Shown in pieces: positions 43,652 to 53,110 of a DNA stretch of 64,000 nucleotides (positions within the stretch are counted from its first letter, which is position 1; each line of letters begins with the position of its first letter). The notes under the pieces were generated by a model, which worked only from the letters and a program-made list of their open reading frames with translations, was not told the origin of the DNA and did not search any database. The DNA is taken from NCBI RefSeq assembly GCF_900114445.1, contig NZ_FOTB01000002.1:333752-397751 (forward strand). Direction: 5' to 3'. A program made the position numbers and the translations under genes. Source of the DNA: Salinicoccus halodurans. Its GTDB lineage: Bacteria > Bacillota > Bacilli > Staphylococcales > Salinicoccaceae.

Positions 43652-44690
43652 ATTGTTTCCTCCTCAGTGAAAGTAATGTAATTCCAAAAAAGATGGCTGC
43701 ATATGCTGCGAGCGTGCCGATGGTCATCCAGTAGTCACTATAGTTTCCGAGAAAATTTATTTTGTACATAGTATCTGTCAGCCTTGCAAGAGGGTTGAGG
43801 GTATTTACCCATGCAAAGTTATTTACAATGATCACTTTGATGTAAGGACCCATGAGCCCTGAAAGTGCAGAAAGACCGATGATGAATATTACAGAAATCG
43901 TCGTTTTCATACCGGCATTGATTTTCGGGATGAGACCGATGAGGAGCCCCAGGCCGATGCCTGTAAGATTGGCGATGAGGAGAAGGAAAAGTGTCGGCCA
44001 TAACTCTGTAAACAGGTTGATTTTGTAAAGGTTGATGATGACAGTCAGTATGATGATGTTCGTAACCAGGTTGAGCAGCAGGGCGCCCAACACACTGGAT
44101 AACAGGAATTTGACCTTACTGTATGGACTGGCTGCGAATCTCGCACCCATCGGATCGAGATTCGGCTGCATGGAGGACATGAATTCGATGCCTGAGAACA
44201 TCCCGTAAAAAGCAATCATGGCAATCAGCGAATAGAAGAGTACAGCCTCCGGCTGTGCCTCCTGGCTGTTCTCCTCGATGAACTGTGCTTCAAAATCATA
44301 GTTTTCATAAGGGATGCCCGCGACGTTGATTTTTTCTATCTGGTTGAGTACCATTTCAAGTACGGTCTGATTGAACCCTGTTTCAGTAACCAGAAGATCA
44401 TTATCACCGTGTATATAACCGGCGATTTCCCCTTCTTTCATTCCTCTGACGGCTTCTTCCTCAGTCATATTTGTCATATTGATGAAATCGATCTCTTCAA
44501 TCACTTCACCGATTTCCTGACCTTTCTGGATGCCGATGTCTATATCCTCAAGTTCCCCGCTTGTCATGTTTGCCGTAGTCATGATGAATAATCCAGTGAG
44601 CAGGAGCGGATAGCACAGTGTCCAAAACCAGAAGCCAAAATCTTTAAAATTGATGCTGACCAGATAAAAGGTCATCCGGATCATATTCAT
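43638..44690 (-). CDS. ABC-2 type permease subunit (LnrM-like)
   Basis: This 350-residue permease has one N-terminal helix (~20-38), an extracytoplasmic stretch (~40-150), and five or six helices (~150-345). Its ATG overlaps the ATPase stop by 1 bp (TGATG), so translation is coupled. It forms a heterodimeric channel with the 42518 permease. Confidence 0.83.
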   Translation of the reverse strand: MNMIRMTFYLVSINFKDFGFWFWTLCYPLLLTGLFIMTTANMTSGELEDIDIGIQKGQEIGEVIEEIDFINMTNMTEEEAVRGMKEGEIAGYIHGDNDLLVTETGFNQTVLEMVLNQIEKINVAGIPYENYDFEAQFIEENSQEAQPEAVLFYSLIAMIAFYGMFSGIEFMSSMQPNLDPMGARFAASPYSKVKFLLSSVLGALLLNLVTNIIILTVIINLYKINLFTELWPTLFLLLIANLTGIGLGLLIGLIPKINAGMKTTISVIFIIGLSALSGLMGPYIKVIIVNNFAWVNTLNPLARLTDTMYKINFLGNYSDYWMTIGTLAAYAAIFFGITLLSLRRKQYDSI

Positions 44691-45619
44691 CAGTCTCTCA
44701 ACTCCTTGCCCGTAAGTTCCAGGAAGATATCGCTCAATGTGGACCTTTCACTCGTGAGTTCTGTGTAGGTCAGATCATTGGATTCTATGAATTTGATGAG
44801 ATTCGGCAGGTTGTTTTCCTGTGTTTCAAAATGGATGAGATAATTGCCATTCTTGCTGCTCACTTTCACGACATGCGGCAATTCTTCAAGCCGCTTCTTC
44901 ATGTCCTGGTCTTCTGTCAGAAATCCGACTTCCACACGTTCCTGGGTGGAAATGGACTTTTGCAGCTGACTGACTGTACCCTGTGCGATGCTCCGTCCCT
45001 GATCCATGATTACCATGCGGTCGCACAGCTGCTCTGCTTCTTCCAGGTAGTGGGTTGTATAGATGACGGTCGTTCCCTTTGCCTTCATTTTTTTAATGCC
45101 TTCCAGGATGAAGTGCCTGCTCTGTGCATCGACTGCGACTGTGGGTTCGTCCATGAAGAGGAGCTCGGGTTTGTGTGCAATGCCGCAGGCAATATTCAGA
45201 CGGCGCTTCAGGCCACCGCTCAGCTTTCCGGGTGTGAACTTCCGGTATTTCTCAAGATCTACAAAATCGATCGCTTCCTCTACAAGTTTCTTTCGTTCTT
45301 TGTTGTCACTGACATAAAGCCCGCAATAGAAATCAATATTCTCGTATACATTCAATTTATCGAAAATGGCAAGTTCCTGCGGCACGATGCCGATGCGCCG
45401 CTTGACCGTATTATTGTTGGAATCGACTTTTTCACCGAAAATCTCTATCTCCCCGCTGTCAAAAGTGAGCAGTGAAAGCATGCAGTTGATGGCTGTCGTC
45501 TTTCCGCAGCCATTGGGGCCGAGCAGCCCGACAATCTCTCCGTCTCTTGCGGTGAATGAAAAATGATCCAGTGCAATCAGATCATTGTACCTTTTGACGA
45601 CTCCGTCCATCATGATCAT
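44690..45619 (-). CDS. ABC transporter ATP-binding protein (LnrL-like)
   Basis: This 309-residue ATPase of the drug-export (DrrA/CcmA) type has Walker A GPNGCGKTTAI, Q-loop VPQELAIFD, signature LSGGLKRRLNIA, Walker B LLFMDEPTVAVD and switch His in YTTHYLEEAEQ. The C-terminal ~80 residues form the extra domain seen in export ATPases. It is first in the three-gene export operon, divergent from a NarL-type two-component system. Organisation equals B. subtilis lnrL (yfiL). Confidence 0.9.
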   Translation of the reverse strand: MIMMDGVVKRYNDLIALDHFSFTARDGEIVGLLGPNGCGKTTAINCMLSLLTFDSGEIEIFGEKVDSNNNTVKRRIGIVPQELAIFDKLNVYENIDFYCGLYVSDNKERKKLVEEAIDFVDLEKYRKFTPGKLSGGLKRRLNIACGIAHKPELLFMDEPTVAVDAQSRHFILEGIKKMKAKGTTVIYTTHYLEEAEQLCDRMVIMDQGRSIAQGTVSQLQKSISTQERVEVGFLTEDQDMKKRLEELPHVVKVSSKNGNYLIHFETQENNLPNLIKFIESNDLTYTELTSERSTLSDIFLELTGKELRD

Positions 45620-45705
45620 ATTGGTTCCCCCTCGTTTAATCTTTGTTACATTAAGTTTATACTGTTATTAAAGTGACTGTTAGTGTATAAAATAATGATA
45701 AAGGG

Positions 45706-45717
45706 TGACAGATGTCA
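45706..45717. promoter_or_regulatory. Short inverted repeat in the divergent ABC/two-component spacer
   Basis: TGACA-GA-TGTCA at 45706-45717, between the ABC operon and the sensor kinase (19 bp before the kinase start). NarL-type regulators bind short inverted repeats, so this could be the response-regulator site. Symmetry is only 5 bp per arm, so chance occurrence is possible. Confidence 0.35.
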
Positions 45718-45735
45718 TGAAATCGGGGTGAGGGC

Positions 45736-46776
45736 ATGAGGATAATCATAGAAAAGCTGATTCTGTACTTCATACTGACGGCTTTCTACTTTGTGGACAC
45801 GGGCCAGGCAAGTCTGATTGTTGCACTGCTTTCCTTCATATTATTCTTCTCTGTGGATTTGTTCAGCCGCCGGTTCACCATCCTCGTCATCAGCGGAATA
45901 TTTGTTGTGAACATCATTCTTCATCCCGGCTGGAGCTATTATGTGCCGCTGCTCAGTTTTTCAGTCGCCGGCCGTTACAGGGGATGGTCTTTGGTGACAT
46001 TCATATTTTATCTGGCGGCTCCGAAGATTTCATTGATCGTGCTGTCGGCCATCGTCATCTACATGGTTTATCTGAGGGATATGATGGCAGGTTTCAAACA
46101 GGAGAATAAAAAGATCCGGGACCAGCTGACGAACGATAACCTGCTGCTCAGAAAGCAGCATAATGAGCTGCTGAAGAACCACGAGAAGGATATTCATATG
46201 GCGGGACTGAATGAAAGGAACAGAATTGCCCGTGACATGCATGATGCACTTGGCCATTCATTGAGCAGCAGCATACTTCTGATCGAGTCGCTGCAGTATG
46301 TCAGGGACGAGGAGAAAATAAAAGAATCATTGAGTTTATTACAACGCAGGCTGAAGTCGGGGATGGATGATATCAGGATGAGCATCCATCATCTGTATGA
46401 AACCTCAATCGATCTAGAAACGAGAATTGAAGACTATACAAACGAGATGGACGGGTTTGATGTGAATTTTTATTATGACGTTGATATGGACATCGGTCAT
46501 GAAGTGAGGATAGATATCCTGTCCATAGTCAAAGAATCTCTCACAAATATCAAGAAACACTCGGACGCTTCCGGTGTGGGTATCTTTATAAAGGAAAAGA
46601 ATGACTTCCTGACAATATCAATCAAGGATGACGGAACAATGGAACCACGGAAAACGAAAGGTATGGGGCTTTTGTCTATGCAGGAAACCGTGGCGAAATA
46701 CAGCGGCATCTTCAATACGTTCTATGATGAAGGATTTACCGTCCATATTACATTATACAAGGAGGGAATCAGGTGA
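45736..46776 (+). CDS. NarL-type sensor histidine kinase (LnrJ-like)
   Basis: This 346-residue membrane kinase has about five N-terminal helices (residues 1-~112) with almost no extracytoplasmic domain, the intramembrane-sensing type. A coiled segment (~118-155) leads to a HisKA_3 dimerisation domain with phospho-His169 in RNRIARDMHDALGHSL, and an HATPase_c domain ending IKDDGTMEPRKTKGMGLLSM. B. subtilis LnrJ senses membrane-active polyenes this way. It overlaps the regulator gene and is divergent from the ABC exporter it is predicted to control. Confidence 0.87.
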   Translation: MRIIIEKLILYFILTAFYFVDTGQASLIVALLSFILFFSVDLFSRRFTILVISGIFVVNIILHPGWSYYVPLLSFSVAGRYRGWSLVTFIFYLAAPKISLIVLSAIVIYMVYLRDMMAGFKQENKKIRDQLTNDNLLLRKQHNELLKNHEKDIHMAGLNERNRIARDMHDALGHSLSSSILLIESLQYVRDEEKIKESLSLLQRRLKSGMDDIRMSIHHLYETSIDLETRIEDYTNEMDGFDVNFYYDVDMDIGHEVRIDILSIVKESLTNIKKHSDASGVGIFIKEKNDFLTISIKDDGTMEPRKTKGMGLLSMQETVAKYSGIFNTFYDEGFTVHITLYKEGIR

Positions 46777-47375
46777 TGGATATAGTCATTGTCGATGATG
46801 ATGCATTGGTTGTGAGTGCACTGCAGACGATATTGGAGGGTTCCGGACACACTGTTCTGGCGACGGGGGACAGCGGGGAAGAAGCAATCGATCTGTATCA
46901 CAGGCACAAACCGGACCTTCTTATGACGGATATAAGAATGACAGGGATGACCGGACTTGAGGCGAGCAGGAAAATCCTTGCGGAAGACGAAAAAGCGAAC
47001 ATACTGCTGATTACCACATTCAAAGATGATGAGTACATACATGAAGCGCTCAAAATCGGCTGCAGAGGATATCTGCTCAAAGACAATTTCAAAGGGATAC
47101 TGCCTGCAATCCAGGCAGTCGGGTCCGGAAATATGGTTTTTGACAGTGATATCGTAAAAAGCATGTCCACCAGATCCCATTTCAAAGCACTGGCGGAACT
47201 CTCACCGAGAGAGCAGGAAATACTGGCACAGGTTGCTGAAGGTATGAGCAACAGGGAAATAGCGGAGAAACTGTACCTGAGCGAGGGGACGGTGCGGAAT
47301 TATATCTCGCAGATGCTGACCAAGCTTGATCTGAGGGACCGGACACAGCTTGCCGTGTACTATTATAAAAATTAG
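46776..47375 (+). CDS. NarL/FixJ-family response regulator (LnrK-like)
   Basis: This 199-residue regulator starts at ATG 46776; GTG 46773 in frame is an alternative, and the AAGGAGG site at 46759-46765 suits both. The receiver domain has an acidic triad near residues 7-9, phospho-Asp52 (LLMTDIRMTG) and Lys in YLLKDNF. The C-terminal LuxR-type HTH reads LSPREQEILAQVAEGMSNRE (~145-164) and LSEGTVRNYISQMLTKL. It is predicted to switch on the divergent ABC operon. Confidence 0.9.
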   Translation: MDIVIVDDDALVVSALQTILEGSGHTVLATGDSGEEAIDLYHRHKPDLLMTDIRMTGMTGLEASRKILAEDEKANILLITTFKDDEYIHEALKIGCRGYLLKDNFKGILPAIQAVGSGNMVFDSDIVKSMSTRSHFKALAELSPREQEILAQVAEGMSNREIAEKLYLSEGTVRNYISQMLTKLDLRDRTQLAVYYYKN

Positions 47376-47599
47376 AAACAGGATGCCGCGGGCGGGTATT
47401 TTTTGGTATGCGGTTTTTTATTCGTAGGCGTGATTTCGCCTTTTCGGATACACGGCCGCAATTCTACGCCCTGCCAACACAGAAAAGGACGGACACTCCA
47501 ATTATACAGGAGCTTTCCGTCCTTTTTCGTCGCTTTTAATGAAAACTTTCTGTTACGCGCCTGCATCGTTCTCTGAATCCAGTGAAACCGTTGATGCCG
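47376..47599. other. Intergenic region with terminator of the two-component operon
   Basis: No credible gene; a 64-codon minus-strand reading frame here lacks a good start site and family features. It contains a compound hairpin: arms AAAAGGACGGA (47483-47493) and TCCGTCCTTTT (47516-47526) with an inner CTCC/GGAG stem. It is T-rich on the plus side and A-rich at the base, so it can stop transcription from both sides. A smaller GGCG...CGCC hairpin lies at about 47427-47441. Confidence 0.7.
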
Positions 47600-48946
<1,347 letters not shown>

Positions 48947-48949
48947 TTA

Positions 48950-50527
48950 TTAGACCAGTCCTTCAAAATACTCTCTGACCTGCGGGACGCTGAGCCCCAC
49001 GATCACCTGCACGCTCGTGCCGCTTATTGCGATTCCATGTGCCATCTGTCCACTCGTAAAGTAGTCGTTGCCTTTTACCTGGCCGGGATCGTTGACCGTC
49101 ACCCGCAGCCGTGTTGCACAATTGGTCACATCTTTGATATTTTCTTTACCACCCAATCCATCCAAATAGTAGAGGGCTTTATCTTCATATTCATTGCCGG
49201 AACTTTCCGCGGCAACAAGAGGCTCGCCTTTTTTCATATCCTGATAATCTTTTTTGGTGTACAATTTCGTATCTTCACCAGATTTTCGCCCCGGGAGCGG
49301 GATATCGAATTTTTCAATCAGTATTTTAAATGTGAAGAAATAGATCGCCGTAAAGATCAGTCCGATGACAACCTGGACGATGTAGGTATTGCCATGACTC
49401 GCAGCAAGCGGAATCCAGTTGATTGCTGCAATATCTATCAGACCGCCGCCCATGAGGCCGACGACACCGAACATGTTCATGATTACTATCATTGTTGCAC
49501 CAAGAAGGGCATGAATCAAAAACAGGAAGGGTGCTATGAACAGGAATGTAAATTCCAAAGGCTCTGTAATGCCGGCAAATACAGCCGTTGCTGTTGCGGG
49601 CAGTACAAGTGCCAGCATCTTTTTTCTATTCTCTTTAGGTGTGGAGAAATACATGGCAAGACCGATTCCCAGACAACTGAATATTTTAATATTACCCTGG
49701 AGCAGGAATCCATAGGGATACAGCTCTTTGAGCGGTGCATCAGAACTGCTGTACTCGGCTAAGTTGGCAATCCAATGCGGTTTCAGTCCTTCATTAACTG
49801 CAGCAGGTCCAAACTCGAATGGTGTATATATGAAGTGATGCAGCCCTGTCGGAATCAATATCCTCTCAAGAAAATGGAATATCCACACGCCTATATATCC
49901 GGACTGCAGCATGATGTCCTGCAGGGAAGCGATGCCGGTCTGCACATAGGGCCATATGAACGCCACCAGGAATGCCAGCGGAATCATCAGGAAGAACCCG
50001 ATGACCACAACGAACGACAGACCCTGGAAAATCCCAAGCACTTCAGGCAGTTTGGTATCGTAGAAATTGTTGTGGATCCAGATGACGATGGCGGATATCA
50101 AAATCGCTCCGATGATGTTCGTATCCAGAGTGGCGATGCCGGCAATCTCTTTGACACCCGTCAGATTCTCCACGCCCTGTGACAGATCGACGCCGAAAGT
50201 TTCCGGCCATAGTGTAAGTATCGTATTGATATAGTTGTTGAATACCAGATAGATCATCAATGCAGCCAATGTTGCTCTTGCCTGGGCTTTTTTCGCAAGT
50301 GAAATCGGCAGTCCGATGACAAATGCAAGCTCCATATGATCGAATATCGTCCAGCCGCCGCTTTCGATGATCGACCAGATGTTGTGCCACATCGTGCCTT
50401 CTGCAGCGATGTCTCCCATGATATTCGGATTTTTAAATAAAGTCGCAAGACCTACGACAATCCCGAAGAAGGCAAAAAGCAGAACAGGAACAATCATGGC
50501 GCTTCCAAATCGTTTAACAGCATTCAT
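48950..50527 (-). CDS. glvC: Alpha-glucoside (maltose) PTS enzyme IICB, GlvC/MalP-like
   Basis: This 525-residue transporter has an N-terminal IIC domain of about ten helices starting VKRFGSAMIVPVLLFAFFGI and a C-terminal IIB domain with phospho-Cys in TNCATRLRVTV (~position 470). No IIA domain is present; the Glc-type IIA must come from elsewhere, as for GlvC. ATG 50527 is chosen over TTG 50533 because AAAAGGAG ends 8 bp before it. First gene of the operon with glvA; divergent from an RpiR regulator. A cre-like site in its upstream region predicts catabolite repression. Confidence 0.92.
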   Translation of the reverse strand: MNAVKRFGSAMIVPVLLFAFFGIVVGLATLFKNPNIMGDIAAEGTMWHNIWSIIESGGWTIFDHMELAFVIGLPISLAKKAQARATLAALMIYLVFNNYINTILTLWPETFGVDLSQGVENLTGVKEIAGIATLDTNIIGAILISAIVIWIHNNFYDTKLPEVLGIFQGLSFVVVIGFFLMIPLAFLVAFIWPYVQTGIASLQDIMLQSGYIGVWIFHFLERILIPTGLHHFIYTPFEFGPAAVNEGLKPHWIANLAEYSSSDAPLKELYPYGFLLQGNIKIFSCLGIGLAMYFSTPKENRKKMLALVLPATATAVFAGITEPLEFTFLFIAPFLFLIHALLGATMIVIMNMFGVVGLMGGGLIDIAAINWIPLAASHGNTYIVQVVIGLIFTAIYFFTFKILIEKFDIPLPGRKSGEDTKLYTKKDYQDMKKGEPLVAAESSGNEYEDKALYYLDGLGGKENIKDVTNCATRLRVTVNDPGQVKGNDYFTSGQMAHGIAISGTSVQVIVGLSVPQVREYFEGLV

Positions 50528-50565
50528 GGGCAAAACTCCTTTTATTCATCTTATTGAACACTCTA

Positions 50566-50581
50566 AAGGAAGCGATTTCAT
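50566..50581 (+). promoter_or_regulatory. CcpA cre-like site before glvC
   Basis: AAGGAAGCGATTTCAT matches WTGNNARCGNWWWCAW at all fixed positions but one. On the minus strand it overlaps a weak candidate promoter (TTGGAA / TAGAGT, 17-bp spacer) for glvC. Confidence 0.6.
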
Positions 50582-50593
50582 TTTCCAATACGT

Positions 50594-50656
50594 TTGACTT
50601 ATTTAGAAATAGAATAGTACGATATGATTATATTTACATTTGACGGAAATATTTTC
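50594..50656 (+). promoter_or_regulatory. Candidate glvR promoter and nearby inverted repeat
   Basis: -35 TTGACT (50594-50599) and -10 TACGAT (50618-50623), 18-bp spacer. A near-perfect inverted repeat GGAAATATTTTC at 50645-50656 lies just before the ribosome site and may be an RpiR-type operator. Confidence 0.4.
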
Positions 50657-50670
50657 ACAAAGGACAGGGG

Positions 50671-51447
50671 ATGCGGAAAATGGTTTTGGACAAGCTTGTA
50701 AATCAATATTACGGGATATTGAGTGATAATGATCTGTATATGATCAAAGTCATCCACGACAACATAGATAAAATGAGAGTGATGAAAATACAGGAACTGG
50801 CAGAGTTATCCCACACATCCATCTCATCGATACACCGGCTGGCGAAGAAACTTGGATTCGACGGCTACAGTGACTTGAAATCATATATCAAATTGAATGA
50901 TGCGCAGGGAGAAGAGGCGCAGGATTTGATGGAGCTGCTTGATCACGACATACAACAGACATTGAAGCACCTGGATCAGCTGAACTTTGAAAAACTCAAC
51001 CGAATGATAGACGAGGCACCCTTTATTTATATTTATGGCACAGGGACAGCGCAGCTGGAAGTTGCAAACGATGTGCAGCGTCAGCTCTTATCTCTTTACA
51101 AGCGGTCGATGGTATTGAAAAATGAACGGGAACTGATGAATGGGATTGAACAGTTAACAGAAGGGGAGCTTTTGTTGATCATATCCTTATCCGGTGAGAC
51201 GAAAAACTTCGGGGAGATAATCCATCTGATCAAAGCGAGAAATATACAGTACATCAGTGTGACGACATTGAAGGATAATCTTCTTGCGCAAAATGCGATG
51301 TTCAACATATACGTAAACAGTACACCGTTTCATCTTTTCAACGGTATAAATAATTCCAGTTTCCTGCCTTATCATATCGTCTTCGATGTGATCTTAAGGA
51401 AGTTCAGCAACTGGAAGAAGGAAAACACCCCTGAGACTGATTCATGA
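50671..51447 (+). CDS. glvR: RpiR/MurR-family transcriptional regulator (GlvR-like)
   Basis: This 258-residue regulator has an N-terminal RpiR helix-turn-helix (residues ~1-77; MKIQELAELSHTSISSIHRL) and a C-terminal SIS sugar-phosphate-binding domain (~105-240; YIYGTGTAQLEVANDVQRQL and LIISLSGETKNFGEI). It is divergent from glvC-glvA, the same partner type as B. subtilis GlvR, an activator responding to maltose or maltose-6-phosphate. AAAGGA is 6 bp from ATG 50671. Confidence 0.86.
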   Translation: MRKMVLDKLVNQYYGILSDNDLYMIKVIHDNIDKMRVMKIQELAELSHTSISSIHRLAKKLGFDGYSDLKSYIKLNDAQGEEAQDLMELLDHDIQQTLKHLDQLNFEKLNRMIDEAPFIYIYGTGTAQLEVANDVQRQLLSLYKRSMVLKNERELMNGIEQLTEGELLLIISLSGETKNFGEIIHLIKARNIQYISVTTLKDNLLAQNAMFNIYVNSTPFHLFNGINNSSFLPYHIVFDVILRKFSNWKKENTPETDS

Positions 51448-51470
51448 GTCAATCTCAGGGTGTTTTCCGT
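51421..51470. terminator. Terminator between glvR and the VOC gene
   Basis: AAAACACCCCTGAGA (51422-51436) pairs with TCTCAGGGTGTTTTC (51453-51467) with a one-base bulge. The left arm lies inside the glvR coding end. Usable in both directions for the convergent genes. Confidence 0.7.
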
Positions 51471-51480
51471 CCGGAATCAT

Positions 51481-52407
51481 TCAGCTCAGTGGTGTGAGAT
51501 AAGTCTCTATGAAGTCCCGCTGCTCCTCGAGTCTTGGCGGGAGTGAAAGGTTTTCTCCGAGTGTCTGCAGAGATTCGTCCGTATCGAATCCGGGGCCGTC
51601 TGTTGAGAGTTCGATTGTTATGCCGCCAGCGCTCTGTATATAGACAGCTTTGAAATAATAGCGGTCGACGATTCCTGAATTCGGCCACTTTTCCGCATTC
51701 AGCTTCTCAAGCATTTTTTGCAGATGTTCCTCATCCTCGACCCTCAGGGAGAAGTGGTGGACGCTGCCGTATCCTTCTTTTTCGATCCGGCTGTCTCTTT
51801 GTTCCACTATATAGACGGAATCTCCGCCGACTCTGACTTCAGCTTCTGTACTTTCGCCGGTAATATCACCCCGGGCTTTTCCGCCGAGCAGTTCGAGGAG
51901 CTGCAGTGCGGCCTTCAGATATTGTACAGTGATTTCCACGGCACCGATTGAAGTGATGGCAAATTTTTTTGGGATTTCAGCCGTTGAATTGGGTTCGGAG
52001 CCGCTGTATTCCGGATCTACCATGAGGCCGAGCCGCTGTTTTTCATGGTCCTCAAAAATCATGGAAGTATGGCCGTAGCGCTCTACGAAACCTTCATGAT
52101 ACACGCCTTTTTCATCGAAGCGTTTTCTGAAGAATTCCAGTGCTTCCATTGAAGGGACTCTGAATATGGTTCTTGAGATGCTGTTGGTGCCCGGCTGGAA
52201 TTTCGGGGCATTGAAGATTTCAAAAAAAGTGATATCCGTGCCCGGAGTACCTTTATAATCTGCATAGAATAGGTGATACATGCCGGTATCATCCTGATTG
52301 ACTGTCTTCTTGACGAGTCTCAGCCCCAATATATTTGTATAGAAATCGTGATTATCCAATATTTCCTTCGTGATGGACGATACATGGTGGATGCCTTTTA
52401 CTGTCAT
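51481..52407 (-). CDS. VOC-family ring-cleaving dioxygenase (MhqO/MhqA-like)
   Basis: This 308-residue protein consists of two vicinal-oxygen-chelate modules (~1-140 and ~150-300). The first begins GIHHVSSITKEILDNHDFYTNILGLRLVKKTVNQDD, with the metal His at HHV. HHFSLRVED in the second module supplies the next His, and a Glu in ITIELSTDG completes the 2-His-1-Glu iron site. This pattern and length are those of hydroquinone-type dioxygenases MhqA/MhqE/MhqO of Bacillus. It would open hydroquinone rings in quinone detoxification. It is divergent from an MhqD-like hydrolase, supporting this role; MhqR itself is not in the window. Confidence 0.85.
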   Translation of the reverse strand: MTVKGIHHVSSITKEILDNHDFYTNILGLRLVKKTVNQDDTGMYHLFYADYKGTPGTDITFFEIFNAPKFQPGTNSISRTIFRVPSMEALEFFRKRFDEKGVYHEGFVERYGHTSMIFEDHEKQRLGLMVDPEYSGSEPNSTAEIPKKFAITSIGAVEITVQYLKAALQLLELLGGKARGDITGESTEAEVRVGGDSVYIVEQRDSRIEKEGYGSVHHFSLRVEDEEHLQKMLEKLNAEKWPNSGIVDRYYFKAVYIQSAGGITIELSTDGPGFDTDESLQTLGENLSLPPRLEEQRDFIETYLTPLS

Positions 52408-52486
52408 GGTTATCGCTCCTTAATATCAATTACTATCAGTATATAATAGAGATGGGTTAAACTCTAATAAAGGAGGACGATCTTAC

Positions 52487-53110
52487 ATGGAACATCTGTT
52501 TATAAAAGGCAAGAATGGCAGTGATCGCACTTTGATACTGTTCCACGGCACAGGCGGGAGGGAAACGGACCTGCTTGAAGTGGCGACGATGGTGAATGGT
52601 TCCGCAAATGTACTTGCCCTGCGCGGCGCAGTGGACGAAAATGGGCAGACGAGATATTTCAAGAGGATCTCTTTCCATGAATATGATCAGGAGAGCCTGA
52701 AAGAGGAGGGGCGCAGAACCGCCTCCAAGATAGAGGAGCTCGCATCCGTTTATGGCCTGGATCTGAGTAAAGCTGTCTACATCGGGTATTCCAATGGAGC
52801 GAATATGGCAGCATATCTCATGCTTAACCATGAAATTCCTGTCGCCGGTGGATTGTTCCTGCATCCGGCATACAGGAGCGAACTGATCAGAAAAGATATA
52901 CTTCTTGAAAACAGCGTGCTGATTACCGCAGGGGCAAGAGATATGATGGCAACTGCGGGCGAGGCGTATGAATTAAAAAAGCACCTCGAGTTAAAAGGTG
53001 CATCAGTGGAAGTCAAGCTGACGGACGGAGGCCATGAGATTGTCTCTGAAGAGCTCATGGAAGGTCACGTTTGGTATTTGAAAGTGGAAAATATGATGGA
53101 TGATCTATAA
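52487..53110 (+). CDS. mhqD: Alpha/beta hydrolase, MhqD-like carboxylesterase
   Basis: This 207-residue serine hydrolase has oxyanion-hole loop FHGTGGRETD, nucleophile Ser in GYSNGANMA, Asp in AGARDMMA and His in DGGHEIV. Size and motifs equal Bacillus/Staphylococcus MhqD (about 200-205), the putative hydrolase of the methylhydroquinone/catechol stress regulon. AAAGGAGG precedes the ATG. A TATAAT at 52442-52447 in the divergent spacer is its likely -10. The 3' end overlaps that of the convergent HAD gene by 6 bp. Confidence 0.86.
   Translation: MEHLFIKGKNGSDRTLILFHGTGGRETDLLEVATMVNGSANVLALRGAVDENGQTRYFKRISFHEYDQESLKEEGRRTASKIEELASVYGLDLSKAVYIGYSNGANMAAYLMLNHEIPVAGGLFLHPAYRSELIRKDILLENSVLITAGARDMMATAGEAYELKKHLELKGASVEVKLTDGGHEIVSEELMEGHVWYLKVENMMDDL

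Noticed and set aside
47372-47566. 64-codon minus-strand frame in the gap before glvA
   Set aside because: Covers the terminator hairpin, lacks a ribosome site and known motifs; more likely non-coding.
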